A stretch of 64,000 nt of DNA from Salticus scenicus (Eukaryota; Arthropoda; Arachnida; Araneae; Salticidae): NCBI GenBank assembly GCA_963930645.1, contig OZ005648.1:201314480-201378479 (forward strand), in the 5' to 3' direction. The notes under the pieces were generated by a model that had not been told where the DNA came from, did no database searches, and worked only from the letters and a program-made list of their open reading frames with translations. Of this stretch, positions 1 to 11,850 are shown one piece after another (positions within the stretch are counted from its first letter, which is position 1; every line of letters starts with the position of its first letter). The position numbers were made by a program, and so were the translations under genes.

Positions 1-2
1 TT

Positions 3-992
3 ATTGTACAGGATGCACTACAGGGATATCACTGGGAAAACACGCACGCTATACTCCATCCTTTTTTAGCGTATGTTCGGCCAAATGATAACCTAAAAGT
101 TATTTCTATGTGTATTATCAGGTGACTGTTTGACACATGATACAGTGGCAGTAGTTTCTTTTTAAAGGCCTGTAATTCCATATTTAACATCACAATATCC
201 AGACATATAGAAAATAATTTATTTCAGTGGTGGTAACTCAGCACAGTACAAAAATAAGAAAAACTTTTTTAATTTATGCCAACATAAAGCTGATTTCAAA
301 CTAAATGCTGAGTGACATTTTTTTTTTTGCCACTTCCCATGGCAAAAGCCCCTGTGATGCCACTGGAGGCACAGTTAAAAGGTCTGCTTACAGAACCAGC
401 TTGCAACGTCCTTACAAGGAACAGATAATTTCCCCACGTGATTTGTTTCATTATTGCACAGGTAATTTTAAAAATATTAAGTTTTTCTTTGCATCTGAAG
501 AATATGTAGCAGAAACAAGAGCATTGCTTTCTGAAAGACTAACTTTCGCTGTAAGAATTGAGGGTATCAGGGATTATCATAAATTTATTCCTATCAGTAA
601 ATCTGTGCTTTTAGTTTCCATTGTATCTGCATTACAAACATATCGAATCAGATTGAAGTATCTGCAGTAGGTAAGCAACATGTCAAAAATTTAGTCTTTA
701 TAACATTTCTAAAGGTTTTTATGTTGCTTGCATGTATGATAAGAAATGGTGGTTAGGAGCTGTCTTAGAAAACTGTTTTGAAAAAGGTGATGTTCAATTA
801 CAATTTATGCATCCTCATGGCCCCTGCCAAAACTTTTACTGGCCAGAGAAACCAGATACATGCTGGATTTCATACAAGCACCTGTTAGATATAGTACCAA
901 TGCCATCAGCAGCAGCAGCCACAGGATGCATGTTTTTAATATCAAATGATACTGTGAAAAAAATACAGGAACTTATGCTTGCAGTTGAATAA
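3..992 (+). pseudogene. Decayed copy of an uncharacterised invertebrate multicopy gene family (C-terminal part)
   Basis: Similarity to the family continues through several frames. Frame 3 from base 3 reads VQDALQGYHWENTHAILHPF. After a shift near 118-122, the next frame carries LTHDTVAVVSF, then FSGGNSAQYKNKKNFFNLC. Another frame has FFATSHGKSPCDATGGTVKR (about 322-381), and the last part (711-989) reads FYVACMYDKKWWLGAV, MHPHGP and NFYWPEKPDTCW. I recall the ATSHGKSPCDG..GTVKR and MHPHGP blocks from a multicopy family of unknown function in arachnids, hydra and aphids, perhaps transposon-derived. In-frame stops lie near 172 and 210, a Trp codon has become TGA near 312, and frames shift near the T run at 319-328, near 640 and between 690 and 711. 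No intron is visible in 990 bp. The 5' end lies outside the window. Identification is from memory of motifs; function unknown. Confidence 0.7.
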
Positions 993-2330
993 AATTTTGT
1001 ACACATCAATTTTTAATATACTGCTGTATTTCCAATATATTTGCTTATGAAATAAATATTTATAGCTCCTTTATTTTGATTGATTTTTCAAGAAAGTATT
1101 TAGTACTTTATAATTACGGATGGACAACGTCAAAATTCTATTTCTTGTTTTCATCAAATATCTAATTTTGCTATAAAATGCAGATTTTTTTTTTTATAAT
1201 TATTATTAAATAATTTAATATATTAAATTTCTTGAATTATTGTATAGATAGTGCAGCTATTAATATATGCCTTATTATTTTTCCTTTTTATTAATGTTAA
1301 GTCTATGAGAGGGGGAACACAAGCATATGGTATTAGAGAAAAACATGCATATACTATCAGCAGGATATATCTTTATGCAAATAATAACCAAAAGTATACT
1401 CTTTTCCTGTGAATAGCTAACACATCAGTAGCTTATTTAAAAAAAATAAAAAAGTTTCTAGTGCTCCCCCTTTAGGAGTAAAATGACTGCCAAGATGGCC
1501 GAAATTGCATGTTTTGTCCTATGGTTTGTCTTTAAGCTTAAATATTTCCAAGAAGGAGTGAGAAACCCAAGTAATTTATTGTGTAGTAATTTATGGTGAA
1601 CACCTGTACTCTACCAGAAAGTGAGTAAACCTTAGGTTTTATTTTCCTTGTTTTGGAATTGATGTCTCAATTTTAACAAAATCCGGAAAATCAAATTTTT
1701 GTGGTTGCAACTTCTAAGAGTACTGTACCTTAACGATTTTCATTATAAACATTGTAGTATTTTTTTTCTGAATGCCTGGAATAACTAGTTTCCATAGATA
1801 CCTAACACTTTCATATTGCATGAGTACAATTTTTAAGAAAAAAAAATTAAATAACATCAATTTTTTGGTATTTTGAGGGAACGGACAAACTTTGAGGACC
1901 TGTATATCTATAAATAAGTAGAGCAGGTAGCTAAAAATTTGGACTTTTTCATGCCTCTATATCATCAATCTGTGTACCAAATTTAAAGAAAATCCAAGTC
2001 GGTCATGCAACCCTCATTAGGTGAGTTGGTATGGAATCACTCTTTAGAAAAAAATGCTTTTTTTTCTTTTTTCCAGTTTGAAATTTTTATTTAAATTTTT
2101 TTTCCTTCAAAAATGAAAATTGCGCTCCATATAGCATACAACAAACCATAAAAATGATACAGATATTAATTTGACTAGTTCCTTAAACAAGAAATAATAG
2201 GAATAATAAACATGCAAATAAATAATGAAAAAAAATATTCTTAGTATATTCTTAAATAAAATTTTTATTCGGAAATACATCTGTGAAATAACTTATATTT
2301 ATTATTACATTTATATTCTAAAATCTAAAT
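993..2330. other. AT-rich intergenic DNA, no gene seen
   Basis: Only short random frames and homopolymer runs. No terminal inverted repeats or coding similarity were recognised. Confidence 0.5.
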
Positions 2331-3381
2331 TAGTGCTGCACTGAGTAGCACTTTGGCCGAGTACTGAGTACTCGGCCGAGTATTGAATACCGAGTAGTTG
2401 TAAGAAAGAATAATTGATGTGCATATGAAGAATTTAGCACATCTTGAAATTAAAAAAAAAAGACCTTTTGAACACAAAATTAAGTTAAATGGCAAGCAGC
2501 ATGTTTTCATGAAATGTTTCAGAACTTTTGTAGTGTATATACACAATTAGGTTCATCGTTATATTTGATACTTCCAACTTAGTGGATTATTAAAACCATA
2601 ATAACTGATAACTTCATTCTTTATTATATAGTCTTTCTCAGATGCGAATCATTCTCAGATAATTCTTAGAGAATACAAAAGTTCCTATACACTCAGGCTT
2701 AATTTAAGATGCATGAAGTTCACATATGAAATGAGAACAATAAAATAAATATTTTATCATTTCAAACATGATAGATTTCATTAACATCAAATTCTAGAAG
2801 AGTAAAAAAGATAGGTGGTTTTGGGCCATAATTTGAAAAACAACATTTTTGATTACTAAAATATATTTTTAATAACATTTTAGTGTATTTACCTTTTTCA
2901 TAATTATTATTTTTTAAATTAAAAATCAATCTTTTCTTACAGTTTTAAAAGTGTCTTACTTTTATTTGCACAAAATGTGTAACTAAAGTTTTATTTACTA
3001 TATATTAGTATTATATAAGGGTTCTTTTTTCTAATTTTTTTTTTGTCTGTTTTATGGATACAATAAGTTTTTATAAAAAAAATTTGCATATTACACGCAT
3101 ACAAGATGGTTATGCTCAAATTCTTGTAACTAAAATGGATAAGCTCATATCATGAAACATCTCTATACAGAGTTTGGTGGCAATCTACTTGCCCGTTTTA
3201 AGTTTTAACTGCAAAAAGTTTAATGACTATATTTATATTTTCATATTTTTTTAGTTTAGTTATTAATAAACAACTCTTATGAATACATTTCTTTGAATAA
3301 TACATAAAAATAATGAAATTCTTACAACTACTCAGTATTGGCCGAGTACTGAGTATATACCAAGTACACGGTACAGCTCTA
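2331..3381. mobile_element. Non-autonomous hAT-like element
   Basis: The left end TAGTGCTGCACTG and the right end (reverse complement TAGAGCTGTACCG) are imperfect terminal inverted repeats, followed inward by GGCCGAGTACTGAGTA-type repeats on both sides. The element is flanked by ATCTAAAT (2323-2330) and ATCAAAAT (3382-3389), an 8-bp duplication with one mismatch, as expected for hAT. The interior (about 1 kb) holds no transposase. Confidence 0.7.
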
Positions 3382-3389
3382 ATCAAAAT

Positions 3390-4242
3390 TCTCTATAATA
3401 ATATTTTATTCATAAATTTGACTGATTTTTCTTTTTTGTCTAATCGATTATATTTGTTTCATAACTGAAATTTAAATCAATTTTTAGAGTAATAATTGGT
3501 GACTTTAAATGTAAATTTTATATAAATATTTTCGCTTATTTAATTTTAATTTATTAATTATCAATTCATTTTGAAAGAAAAATTAAATAAATTTACACGT
3601 ATTTTAGTTTTATAGTTGCAGGCCTTGTCCACCTCGCCTGTCACTATTTTTAAATGAATTCTCAAAATTCCATATCATTATTATAAAAATCTCAAATTCT
3701 TCATTGTTTTTATATTCAAGTTCTTTGTCACTTCAGACTAGAATACCGAATGTTATTTTCTGTTTCTACTTCAATAGTTATTATCAGCAATTCTGAATAA
3801 ATAATAAACGCTTGAATATATTTCTGTTGATATTTCACCAATCAAAGGGATAGTGGAAATCAAGATCCTTTCTTTTTTCTCTTTATCTTGAGCATTTCCA
3901 TTTTTTGGAAGCTTCTTGTTTCTGGGAAAACTACTTCCAACACTCTCTGTAGAAGACTACAGATGGTGTTGCCTCAGTGTGGGCATAAAATGGCATTTTG
4001 TTTAATAACTGTCCTCCCCTTTTCTCTTTCAACAAAAGTGCAACAACTTCTTTTGAGAGGTTTTATTTTTATTTATTAAAATTTGTTTTTTCATTATTTG
4101 ATGGAAGTTTCTTAGAATGTTTATTAGCAAAATATGTGAAAAAAATATTTTGTAGGCAGAACAGCATTTTTATTTTAATTCGTAGTTTGAAAAATTTTAA
4201 TCGAATTAATCGAGCTGATTAACTCGATTAAAAAATTGATTG
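3390..4242. other. Intergenic DNA, possible broken hAT end
   Basis: No gene seen. Bases 4196-4242 (AATTAATCGAGCTGATTAAC) continue beyond the inserted 4251-6182 element into 6191-6231 (GATTAACTTAATCAATTAAT, then GGCACAGCCCT). Together these resemble one end of a hAT element with TAATCGATTA subterminal repeats. The other end was not found. Confidence 0.35.
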
Positions 4243-4250
4243 GGACTAAG

Positions 4251-6182
4251 CAGTGGCGCACCCACGGAGGGGGCTTAGGGGGCTGAAGCCCCCTCCAGAA
4301 CGAGCTGACATAGTAAAAAATTTCAGATGTGCATGAAAAAAAAATACTACTCAAACACAGATATTGTAAGCAGAAATAGTTTATAAATTATACATTAAAA
4401 ATTAGGAATTTTTGAAATCCTTACTGTCAAAAACAAAAACAATGAACTAGTTCTTTGATTTTTAGTTGAAAGAAGTTGCAATTTTTAGGGATGGGCTTCT
4501 AAGGTCCTAAACTAGAGAATATACTGTTATCACGAAATCGAGTAAGTATCTAAAAAGTCAGACAGAAGAAGCAATCAGACGTGGAAATAAGCTGGGATGT
4601 ATTTTTCAGGAAAAGGGGATACCAAGCTCATGCAATTTTGTATCTTAATTTATGAGTATTTATGAAAGTTTGTTTTGTCCCTGGGTAAAATTAACACATT
4701 CACATTGGCAAATAAAAATTCACGTTTGATATGAAATAAAAATTAGCCCTGCTCTTAGTCGTTCCTCTAAAACTAAATTTTAAATTAAAAATGGACTTTG
4801 AATATTCGTGTTAAACCCTTTAAATGCTGCTAGTACAAATACATGCTAGTGAAATTTCGCATCAATTGCTGAAGATAAAATTTAATTGATCTGATCACAA
4901 ATGAGTAAAATATTTTTCTAAAAATATACCGATTTAGAGAAATGCCACAAAGCGTAGTTTACTGTTCAAAATAGGAAAATACCCTGATAATAATATTTTG
5001 AGATATTTTACAGATGCTTGGGAGGATGGGGATAATTATTATTATTATTATTATTTTTTTTTTTTTTGTAACAGTATGTAGAAAATACAGTAGGGTCCAA
5101 GCACAATTTTCATTTTTGCTTCTGATGTCACTGAGATCTAAGCTCCGTTCTTGGATAATAAAATTTTTGCCTGTTATAAAAATTCAAATTTCATAAATAT
5201 ATATTATATTATTGGAATACAATATCCTGTAATGATATTACTCAGAAAGGTAACGCTTGAAATATTTACCAACTGAACAAACTATTCTAAGTAATATATG
5301 TTTTAGGATATTAAGAGGTTCTGCCCCCTGCTTGCTGTGTTGGCTTACCCCCACGAAGACTGCACGTCCGATTTGTTTCTGTTAATGGAACCTTGAAAGA
5401 GCATCGCCCCACACTCCAGATAATTAAATAAAAATAGCCATGTAAAAATTTACACTGAAATTCTGTTCTAATTCATACTTATAACAACTGCAGCTTTTAT
5501 TTGGCTATAATTATTAAGATTTCTCAATTACTTAAGTGTTACTGCATATACAAATAAAGCATCACAAAAGGGTATTAAAATTGATCAAATTTTATTTTCA
5601 ATGGAAATATTTGGGTGGGGGCATTTCATTTCGAGTAAATTTTATGTTCACCAGCTTGTCATATTCTTTTGATCGTAGATGGACCTAGAAGATTTTGATC
5701 GTAGACAGTTTTTGATCATAGTTGAATCTACAACTTTATGTTCGAAAGTTCAATTTCAACCCCAACTGACCGAATTACTTGCACATTATATACGGAGATA
5801 AATTTCACAATTGTGCTATTCAACTTAAATTCAGTTTCATTTATTCATTCATTATTTCAAAAGAAACATTTAAAACAGATTCTTTACTATGCATATGTCT
5901 GCGTACCAGTGGCGGCTCATGGACCAAAAATAGGTGAAGAGCCATTTCACCTAATATTTTACATTGTATTCATTTATAGAGTATAAATTTACATTTAAAT
6001 AAAATGAGTATTTTTAATTAAAATTATGCATTAAAACTACTTAAATGTTATTTCTCAGCTCTTCATCTATTTTCGGTTCATGAGCCGCCGTTGCTGCATA
6101 TATGGACATAAACGTATTACTATACTGTAGGACCCAATTACTCTTCAGCCCCCTCCAGACAGAAATTCTGGGTGCGCCACTG
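4251..6182. mobile_element. Non-autonomous hAT-like element, CAGTGGCGCACCCA termini
   Basis: Terminal inverted repeats: CAGTGGCGCACCCA at 4251, and its reverse complement TGGGTGCGCCACTG ending at 6182. Subterminal GGGGGCT/AGCCCCC blocks occur at both ends. The 8-bp target duplication GGACTAAG is perfect (4243-4250 and 6183-6190). The 1.93-kb body has no transposase and contains a smaller nested element at 5907-6093. Confidence 0.85.
5907..6093. mobile_element. Nested 187-bp hAT-like MITE
   Basis: Long imperfect inverted repeats: CAGTGGCGGCTCATGG at 5907 against the reverse complement of CATGAGCCGCCGTTG ending at 6093, extended by AAAATAGGTGAAGAG versus CTCTTCATCTATTTT. Flanks CTGCGTAC (5899-5906) and CTGCATAT (6094-6101) look like an 8-bp duplication with two transitions, so the insertion is old. 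Confidence 0.65.
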
Positions 6183-6190
6183 GGACTAAG

Positions 6191-6718
6191 CATTGTTCGA
6201 TTAACTTAATCAATTAATTGGCACAGCCCTCATTATTAGGTGTGCTTGATCTATGTGGCACATTATGTGTTTGTGTGAGTGTGAGCATGCTAGTTTGCTA
6301 AAGATAGGAGACTTAGTGAGCATTTTTCTCTGTTTCTCTTCCATTACGTCATAATGTTTGTATGTACAGAGCATGCTTTATGAAAGTGCGTGCATGTAAA
6401 GTTTTTGGGAAAAAACAGCGTTAGTCAGGGAAAAATACTGAAAAATAGTCATGGCCAAAGTCAGAGAATTTAGAAAAGTTCTAATGTTAGTCACCCTGTT
6501 ATTACATATGATTTGAATGAAAATGATACAATGCATATGAAGTAGTATTTAAAGACAATTTCTTCATATAAAATGGCTTAATTTATGAAATTTTGGTGAA
6601 TTGAATAATTTTGATGTAATGGAAATAGAATGAAAATTATTCAATTGTTTTGATATTTATGTGTGTTCTTATGGAATTTAGTAGTAATTTAAGAAGTTTA
6701 TGTGCAGATCAGCTCTAT
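6191..6718. other. Intergenic DNA, no gene seen
   Basis: Contains the hAT-end fragment up to about 6231 described for 3390-4242, then AT-rich DNA with a short TG-rich patch (6268-6290). Nothing coding recognised. Confidence 0.4.
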
Positions 6719-6879
6719 ATACAGACTAGGGCTGGAGTATCTCCTTATATTATTAAATTTATCAATATATCCCGAAGTATCAATATTTTTTTAATATCGC
6801 AATAACGATATTAAAGATCTTGCTCTGTCGATATATCCCTCTAACGATATTTCTTAGCACGCACTGAGCGATCGATCGA

Positions 6880-7112
6880 TGCGCCGATAAATAATGTTTA
6901 ATGCCAATCTTAAATACCATCTTCAAATCCTGCTTTCCCTACTAGCACCATCACCACGCACCGAACAAAGCGAATGCCGTATAGCTTATACTAATACAAC
7001 CCCTTCTGCACGCTCCATCCATTTGTCGATAAATAATAATGAACGCCAATCTTAAATACCTTCTTCTAATTCTGCTTTCCCCACTAAGCATGCATCACCA
7101 CGCACCGAACAA
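6880..7112. repeat. Tandem duplication, two units of about 140 bp
   Basis: CGCCAATCTTAAATACC-like sequence followed by TGCTTTCC and CATCACCACGCACCGAACAA occurs twice, at about 6895-6970 and 7033-7112. It lies just inside the left end of the 5.8-kb hAT-like element. Confidence 0.6.
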
Positions 7113-7682
7113 AAAGAGAGCTGAATAGTGCAGCCCTTTTCTTTTTCTCTCCCCTTTTTCTTTTTCCTTTCTTTGCTCACTGACTAAAATAGAGAAACAT
7201 AATCCCAACTCCCAACCCCAAACGATATCTCTCTTTCATTAAGAAAAAAAATAAGTTACCGCAGTGTACTACTCTCTTTATCTTTATTCGTGCTATCTAC
7301 CAAATCGAAAATATCACTGTCCAAAAAGTCTGAATGATATTCATCAAGAAAATTAAGTTATCACAGTATATTGACTTATGACAGTATACCACTCTACATT
7401 CGTGCATTTACTGACCCTAAACGATAATATGAAAGAATTTATACTACCGTTAGTATAAGTTCTTTGATAATATTGCACATCACTACTCGTGGATCGTAGG
7501 TGTAATACCACAGACAAGGCGATATAAAAACAAACGCTTATTATGACGAATGAAAACAATATCTTTTGTTTTAGCTCATTTCCTGCTATTGGTTCATTGA
7601 TATTGGTTTATTTCAAAGTATCGATATCTTCTCGCCAATAAGATGCGACCTTCAACATGTGTTTAACTCGCTTTGGGCTGTA

Positions 7683-8099
7683 CATGAGTCAGATAGCTCC
7701 CTTTCTCCTTTCCCATGTTATCCAGTGGGATTTTCGTTGCTTCGTTTTATAAAAATATCTCATTCAAAAATGAAGTTTTTCGAATTCTGTTTTTTGAATA
7801 TTACTCTTTGAACGGGTCGCCTTTTAGCTTGGTGAACAATTTTTCGAAAAAATTAATTTAAATATTTTATTTCAATAAGTAAATTATGGACTCTTAAGTG
7901 TGGATCTCTAAGTAAAATATTTAAATTTATTTTTTCGAAAAAATGCTCAATAAGCTAAAAGACGACCTGTTCAAAGAGTAATATTCAAAAAACAGAATTC
8001 GAAAAAGTTCATTTTTTAATAAAATATTTTTATAAAACAACGCGACAAAAATCCCATTGGATAACATGGGAAGGGAGAAAGGGTGCTATCTGACTGATG
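7683..8099. mobile_element. Palindromic MITE with TA duplication
   Basis: The two halves are inverted copies about 200 bp long. The left half begins CATGAGTCAGATAGCTCCCT and the right half ends as the reverse complement of CATCAGTCAGATAGCACCCT. Both contain CCCATGTTATCCA and TTCGAATTCTGTTTTTTGAA in opposite orientation. TA dinucleotides flank both ends (7681-7682, 8100-8101), as for Tc1/mariner-type MITEs. A decayed relative begins near 18190. Confidence 0.65.
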
Positions 8100-8388
8100 T
8101 AAAATAAAGTTTTATCTTCAGTAATTTTACAGTGACAGTTTCTTCATAGAATTATATAATATTGGATAGTTTATTACTTTTTTATGTAGCATTTATTTTT
8201 TCTCTTTCCATTTCTTTCTTTCTTTCTTTTTTTTTTTTTTTTTTTTTTTAAGCTGTACATGTTAAATAAAATTGGTTTAAATGCAAAATGAGTTACTTTA
8301 AGTAACAAAATGAAACTTTAACATAATTTTGTTTAAATAATATAATTTTTATACTGACAATGTATATTTATATATACAATTCAATTTT

Positions 8389-10400
8389 TAACCGACTTCA
8401 AAAAAGAAGGAAGGTTCTCAATTCAAACTGTATGTTTTTTTTATGTTTGTTAGCTCATAACTTCTGAACAGATGCTCCGATTTTGATACTTTTTGTTTTG
8501 TTGAAAAGGTCTTGGTCTGAAATAGGTCCCATTGTAATATTTTTACGATCTAAAGAAAATACAGGGTGCCCAAAAAAATCAGTCCCAACTCTTTTAATTG
8601 CTAAACGGCTGCAGCTATAGTTATAAAAATGGTATGTAAGTATAGCAAAGTGGTCATGCAGTACAAGGTTAAACTGCTTGCAGTGCCACCTGGTGGAAAT
8701 TAGTGGAGTTAGTGTTCCTATCTCGAAAACGGTTCTAAAGAAAAAATTAATTACAAAGCTGGAGAGTATCACCGATTTAGTACAAAAAGATAATTAGACA
8801 TTCATGCTAATGTTCCTATCTCGCAAACAGTTCAAGACAGGGGGAAAAAGTGAATTATAAAATTGCAGAGCATCATCGATTTAGTAGGAAAAGATAGTTC
8901 TGACATTGATGCTAAAAGTACAAGGCTAAAAATGTGCATTTTTTTGTTCGCAATTTCTTACACTATACACACTTGAGCTACATTGCTCACGTTGTAGTGT
9001 AGCTGGTGAGACATACGCTATATAGTTCAAAATACGGTTACTTGATACTTTTTGTTTTGTTGTAGAAATCTTGGTCTGAAGTAGGTCCCATTATAACAGC
9101 TTTATAATCTAAAGAAAATAAAGCGCCATCTGGTGAAAAACAGCGGAATTAGCGCTCCTATCTTAAAACCGGTTCAGATGGGAGAAAAGTTAATTACGAA
9201 GTTGTAGAGCATCATCGATTTACTACGAAAAGACAGTTTGTAGACATTATTGCTAAAAATAGAACGCTTAAAATGTGCAGTTGTTTGTTCGCAATTTCCA
9301 ACACTGTGCACACTTGAACTACGTTATACACTTTACAGCGTAGCGGATGACACGTATACTCTGTGGTTCAAAGTACTGTTACTGTAAGCGGTCACATCGA
9401 TTAGCGCAATGTCGTTTTCAACCAACTTCAGAAAGGAGGGTTTCTTAATTCGAGCTATGTGTTGTTGTTGGTGTTTGTAAGCTTATAACTTCGTAAGAAA
9501 TGCTCTAATTAACCGACTTCAAAAAGGAGGAGGTTCTCAATTCAAAGCGTATGTTTTTTTTGTTTTTGTTTGTTAGCTCATAACTTCTGAATGGGTGATC
9601 CGATTTTCATACTTTTTGTTTTATTGTAAAGTTCTTGGTCTGAAATAGGTTCCATTGTAAGATGTTTACGATCAAAAGAAAATACAGGGTGCCCAAAAAA
9701 GTCAGTCCCGACTCTTTTAACTGCTGAACAGCTGCTGCTATATGCATAAAAGTGGTATGTAAGTATGGTAAAAGGGACATGTGCTACGCGATTCAACTGC
9801 CTAAAGCGCCACCTGGTGGAAAAGAGTGGAGTTAGCGATCCTATCTCGGAAACGTTTCAAGACAGGGGAAAAAAGTGAATTATAAAATTGCAGAGCATCA
9901 TCGATGTAGTACGCAAAGATAGTTTAGACATTAATGCTAAAAACAGAACACTTAAAACGTGCATTTGTTTGTTCACAATTTCGTATTTTGTGCACACTTA
10001 AACAACATTGCACATGTCAGGGACACTGCGTAGCGGGTGACATTTATGCTATGTAAAAGTCAAAGTATGGTTATTGTAAGCGGTCACATCGATTAACGCA
10101 TAGACGTTTTAAACCGACTTCATAAAGGAAGAGGTTCTCAATACAAACCATGCTTCTCGTTGTTGTTGTTGAAATTTGTTAGCTTATAACTTCGTAAGAG
10201 ATGATTTAATTTTAATACTTTCTTTGTTGTCGTAATGATCTTGGCCTTAAATAGGTTTCATTATGATTTCATTAAGATGTAAACAAATTACAGGATACTC
10301 ACAAAAGTCTGTTCTCGCTCTAACTGCTGAACACATGCAGCTACACTGGTAAAAGCAGTATGTAAGTATGGATGATGAAACTTCTGTCCGTCAGCTGCAA
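8389..10400. repeat. Complex tandem array of an AACCGACTTCAAAAAG-type repeat
   Basis: The motif ACCGACTTCA + AAAAGGAGG + GTTCTCAAT recurs at about 8389, 9512 and 10112, and in altered form at 9420. It is followed each time by GTTAGCTCATAACTTC-like sequence, a CTTGGTCTGAAATAGGT block, and in two units ACAGGGTGCCCAAAAAA. A further partial unit begins near 9040. The full unit is about 600 bp. Two parallel minus-strand frames (8455-8772, 9578-9796) match each other only because the repeat does. I recall this starting motif as a common dispersed repeat in arthropod genomes but cannot assign its class. Confidence 0.65.
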
Positions 10401-10884
10401 TGCATATTTTGCTCTTTGTTTGAACTTTATGCTGTGCAATTTCCGGCGCAGCGGGTGACACGTATTCACTGTAAATTTCAAGATATATGCCGAACAGAAT
10501 TTTTGGTTATGAATACAGCGTATCCGTTCTTTACATTTCTAAAGACTTTTTAATTTAACGTATGTTCTTTCAATAGATAGTTTTTTGGTCATATCCGATA
10601 AAGGCAAGAAAAGTGACACAACTTAAAAATGCAGCATTTGAGAAAAATCAACTTAAAAATAACTTGACTAGAATAAAACTGGCACAACTGTCTCTCGAGT
10701 GGATAACTTTCTAGATGGAGATGTAACTTTTTTGTTCACATTGGGTGCATTTCATGTATTTTACAGTGACATAAACCATTTTTTGAGTTATGTCACTTTA
10801 CTTGGAAGTTGTGATTTGTAAAACTTCCGTCGAACGTCTTCTGATGCTCTGCTATATAAATAAGTTTTCACTGAAAAGAGAAAA

Positions 10885-11850
10885 ATAAAATCTTTTTGTA
10901 AAAAAATAGAAACGACTCCAAAAAAGAACTACTATTCAAACAACTAAAAATGAAAGAAAATTGGCAGAAAATGGAACTGTAAATTGCGCCTAAAAGTATA
11001 AAATAATTTCCTTCGCCAAACAACCTATAACACTACAATTAATCATAACTTTTGAAGTCGGTGCAAAATTAAATAAAAATTGATATCTTTATTCAATACA
11101 AAAATCAAATCCTATTCAAAATACGCATCGCACATTGTTACCTGTAAAACGCAGCCGAAAAGTAGTTTGATTCAAGAAAACAAATAAGATTTCGTAAGCA
11201 CCAAAAGTTGGCGAAGATGCTGGTATCTGATGTCCTTGGTGAATGAAAAATCGCAAAATTATCTGGCAAACATATTTAATTTCTTTGGGATATCATGATT
11301 ATTTTAATAAGGTATATCAAGAGAGTAATCAAGAATATGAAACAACACACCATACAATATATATTATGAAAATATACATCTTGCATGTATATTTTTGCCT
11401 TACGTTTTTATCGCCAAATCCAAAAGCCATCAAGGATGATAGTTATGAAAGTTATACCAAATTTGCAAAGGAAACTATAACTTCATAGAAACATAAATAC
11501 CGCATTGTAAAGAATGTTCACTGTTCTATGTAGATGCTACTAATGGACCAATTGTATACAGTGATAAAATAATAAAGGAAACATGAAAATGTATCATTCG
11601 AGACAACAGCATTTGTTGCAACCAATCTAAAGACAAACCTTTAAAAACTAATTAGATTTTATTTAATTTTGCACCGACTTCAAAAGTTATGATTAATTGT
11701 AGTGTTATAGGCTGTTTGGTGAAGGAAATTATGTTATACTTTTAGGCACAATTTACAGTTCCATTTTCTGCCAATTTTCTTTCATTTTTAGTTGTTTGAA
11801 TAGTAGTTCTTTTTTGGAGTCGGTTCTATTTTTTTACAAAAATATTTTAT
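10885..11850. mobile_element. Fold-back element with 186-bp inverted arms
   Basis: Bases 10893-11078 and 11657-11842 are inverted copies of equal length. Both contain a TTTGAAGTCGGTGCAAAATT block at their inner ends and a TTTTTGTAAA block at their outer ends. The 578-bp centre is unique. It holds one short plus-strand frame (11243-11488, 81 codons) with no similarity I recognise. The arms share the GACTTC word with the adjacent tandem array, so the two may be related. No clear target duplication was found. Confidence 0.7.

Noticed and set aside
8455..8772. 105-codon minus-strand frame as a gene
   Set aside because: It is a unit of the tandem array; the matching frame at 9578-9796 is explained by the repeat.
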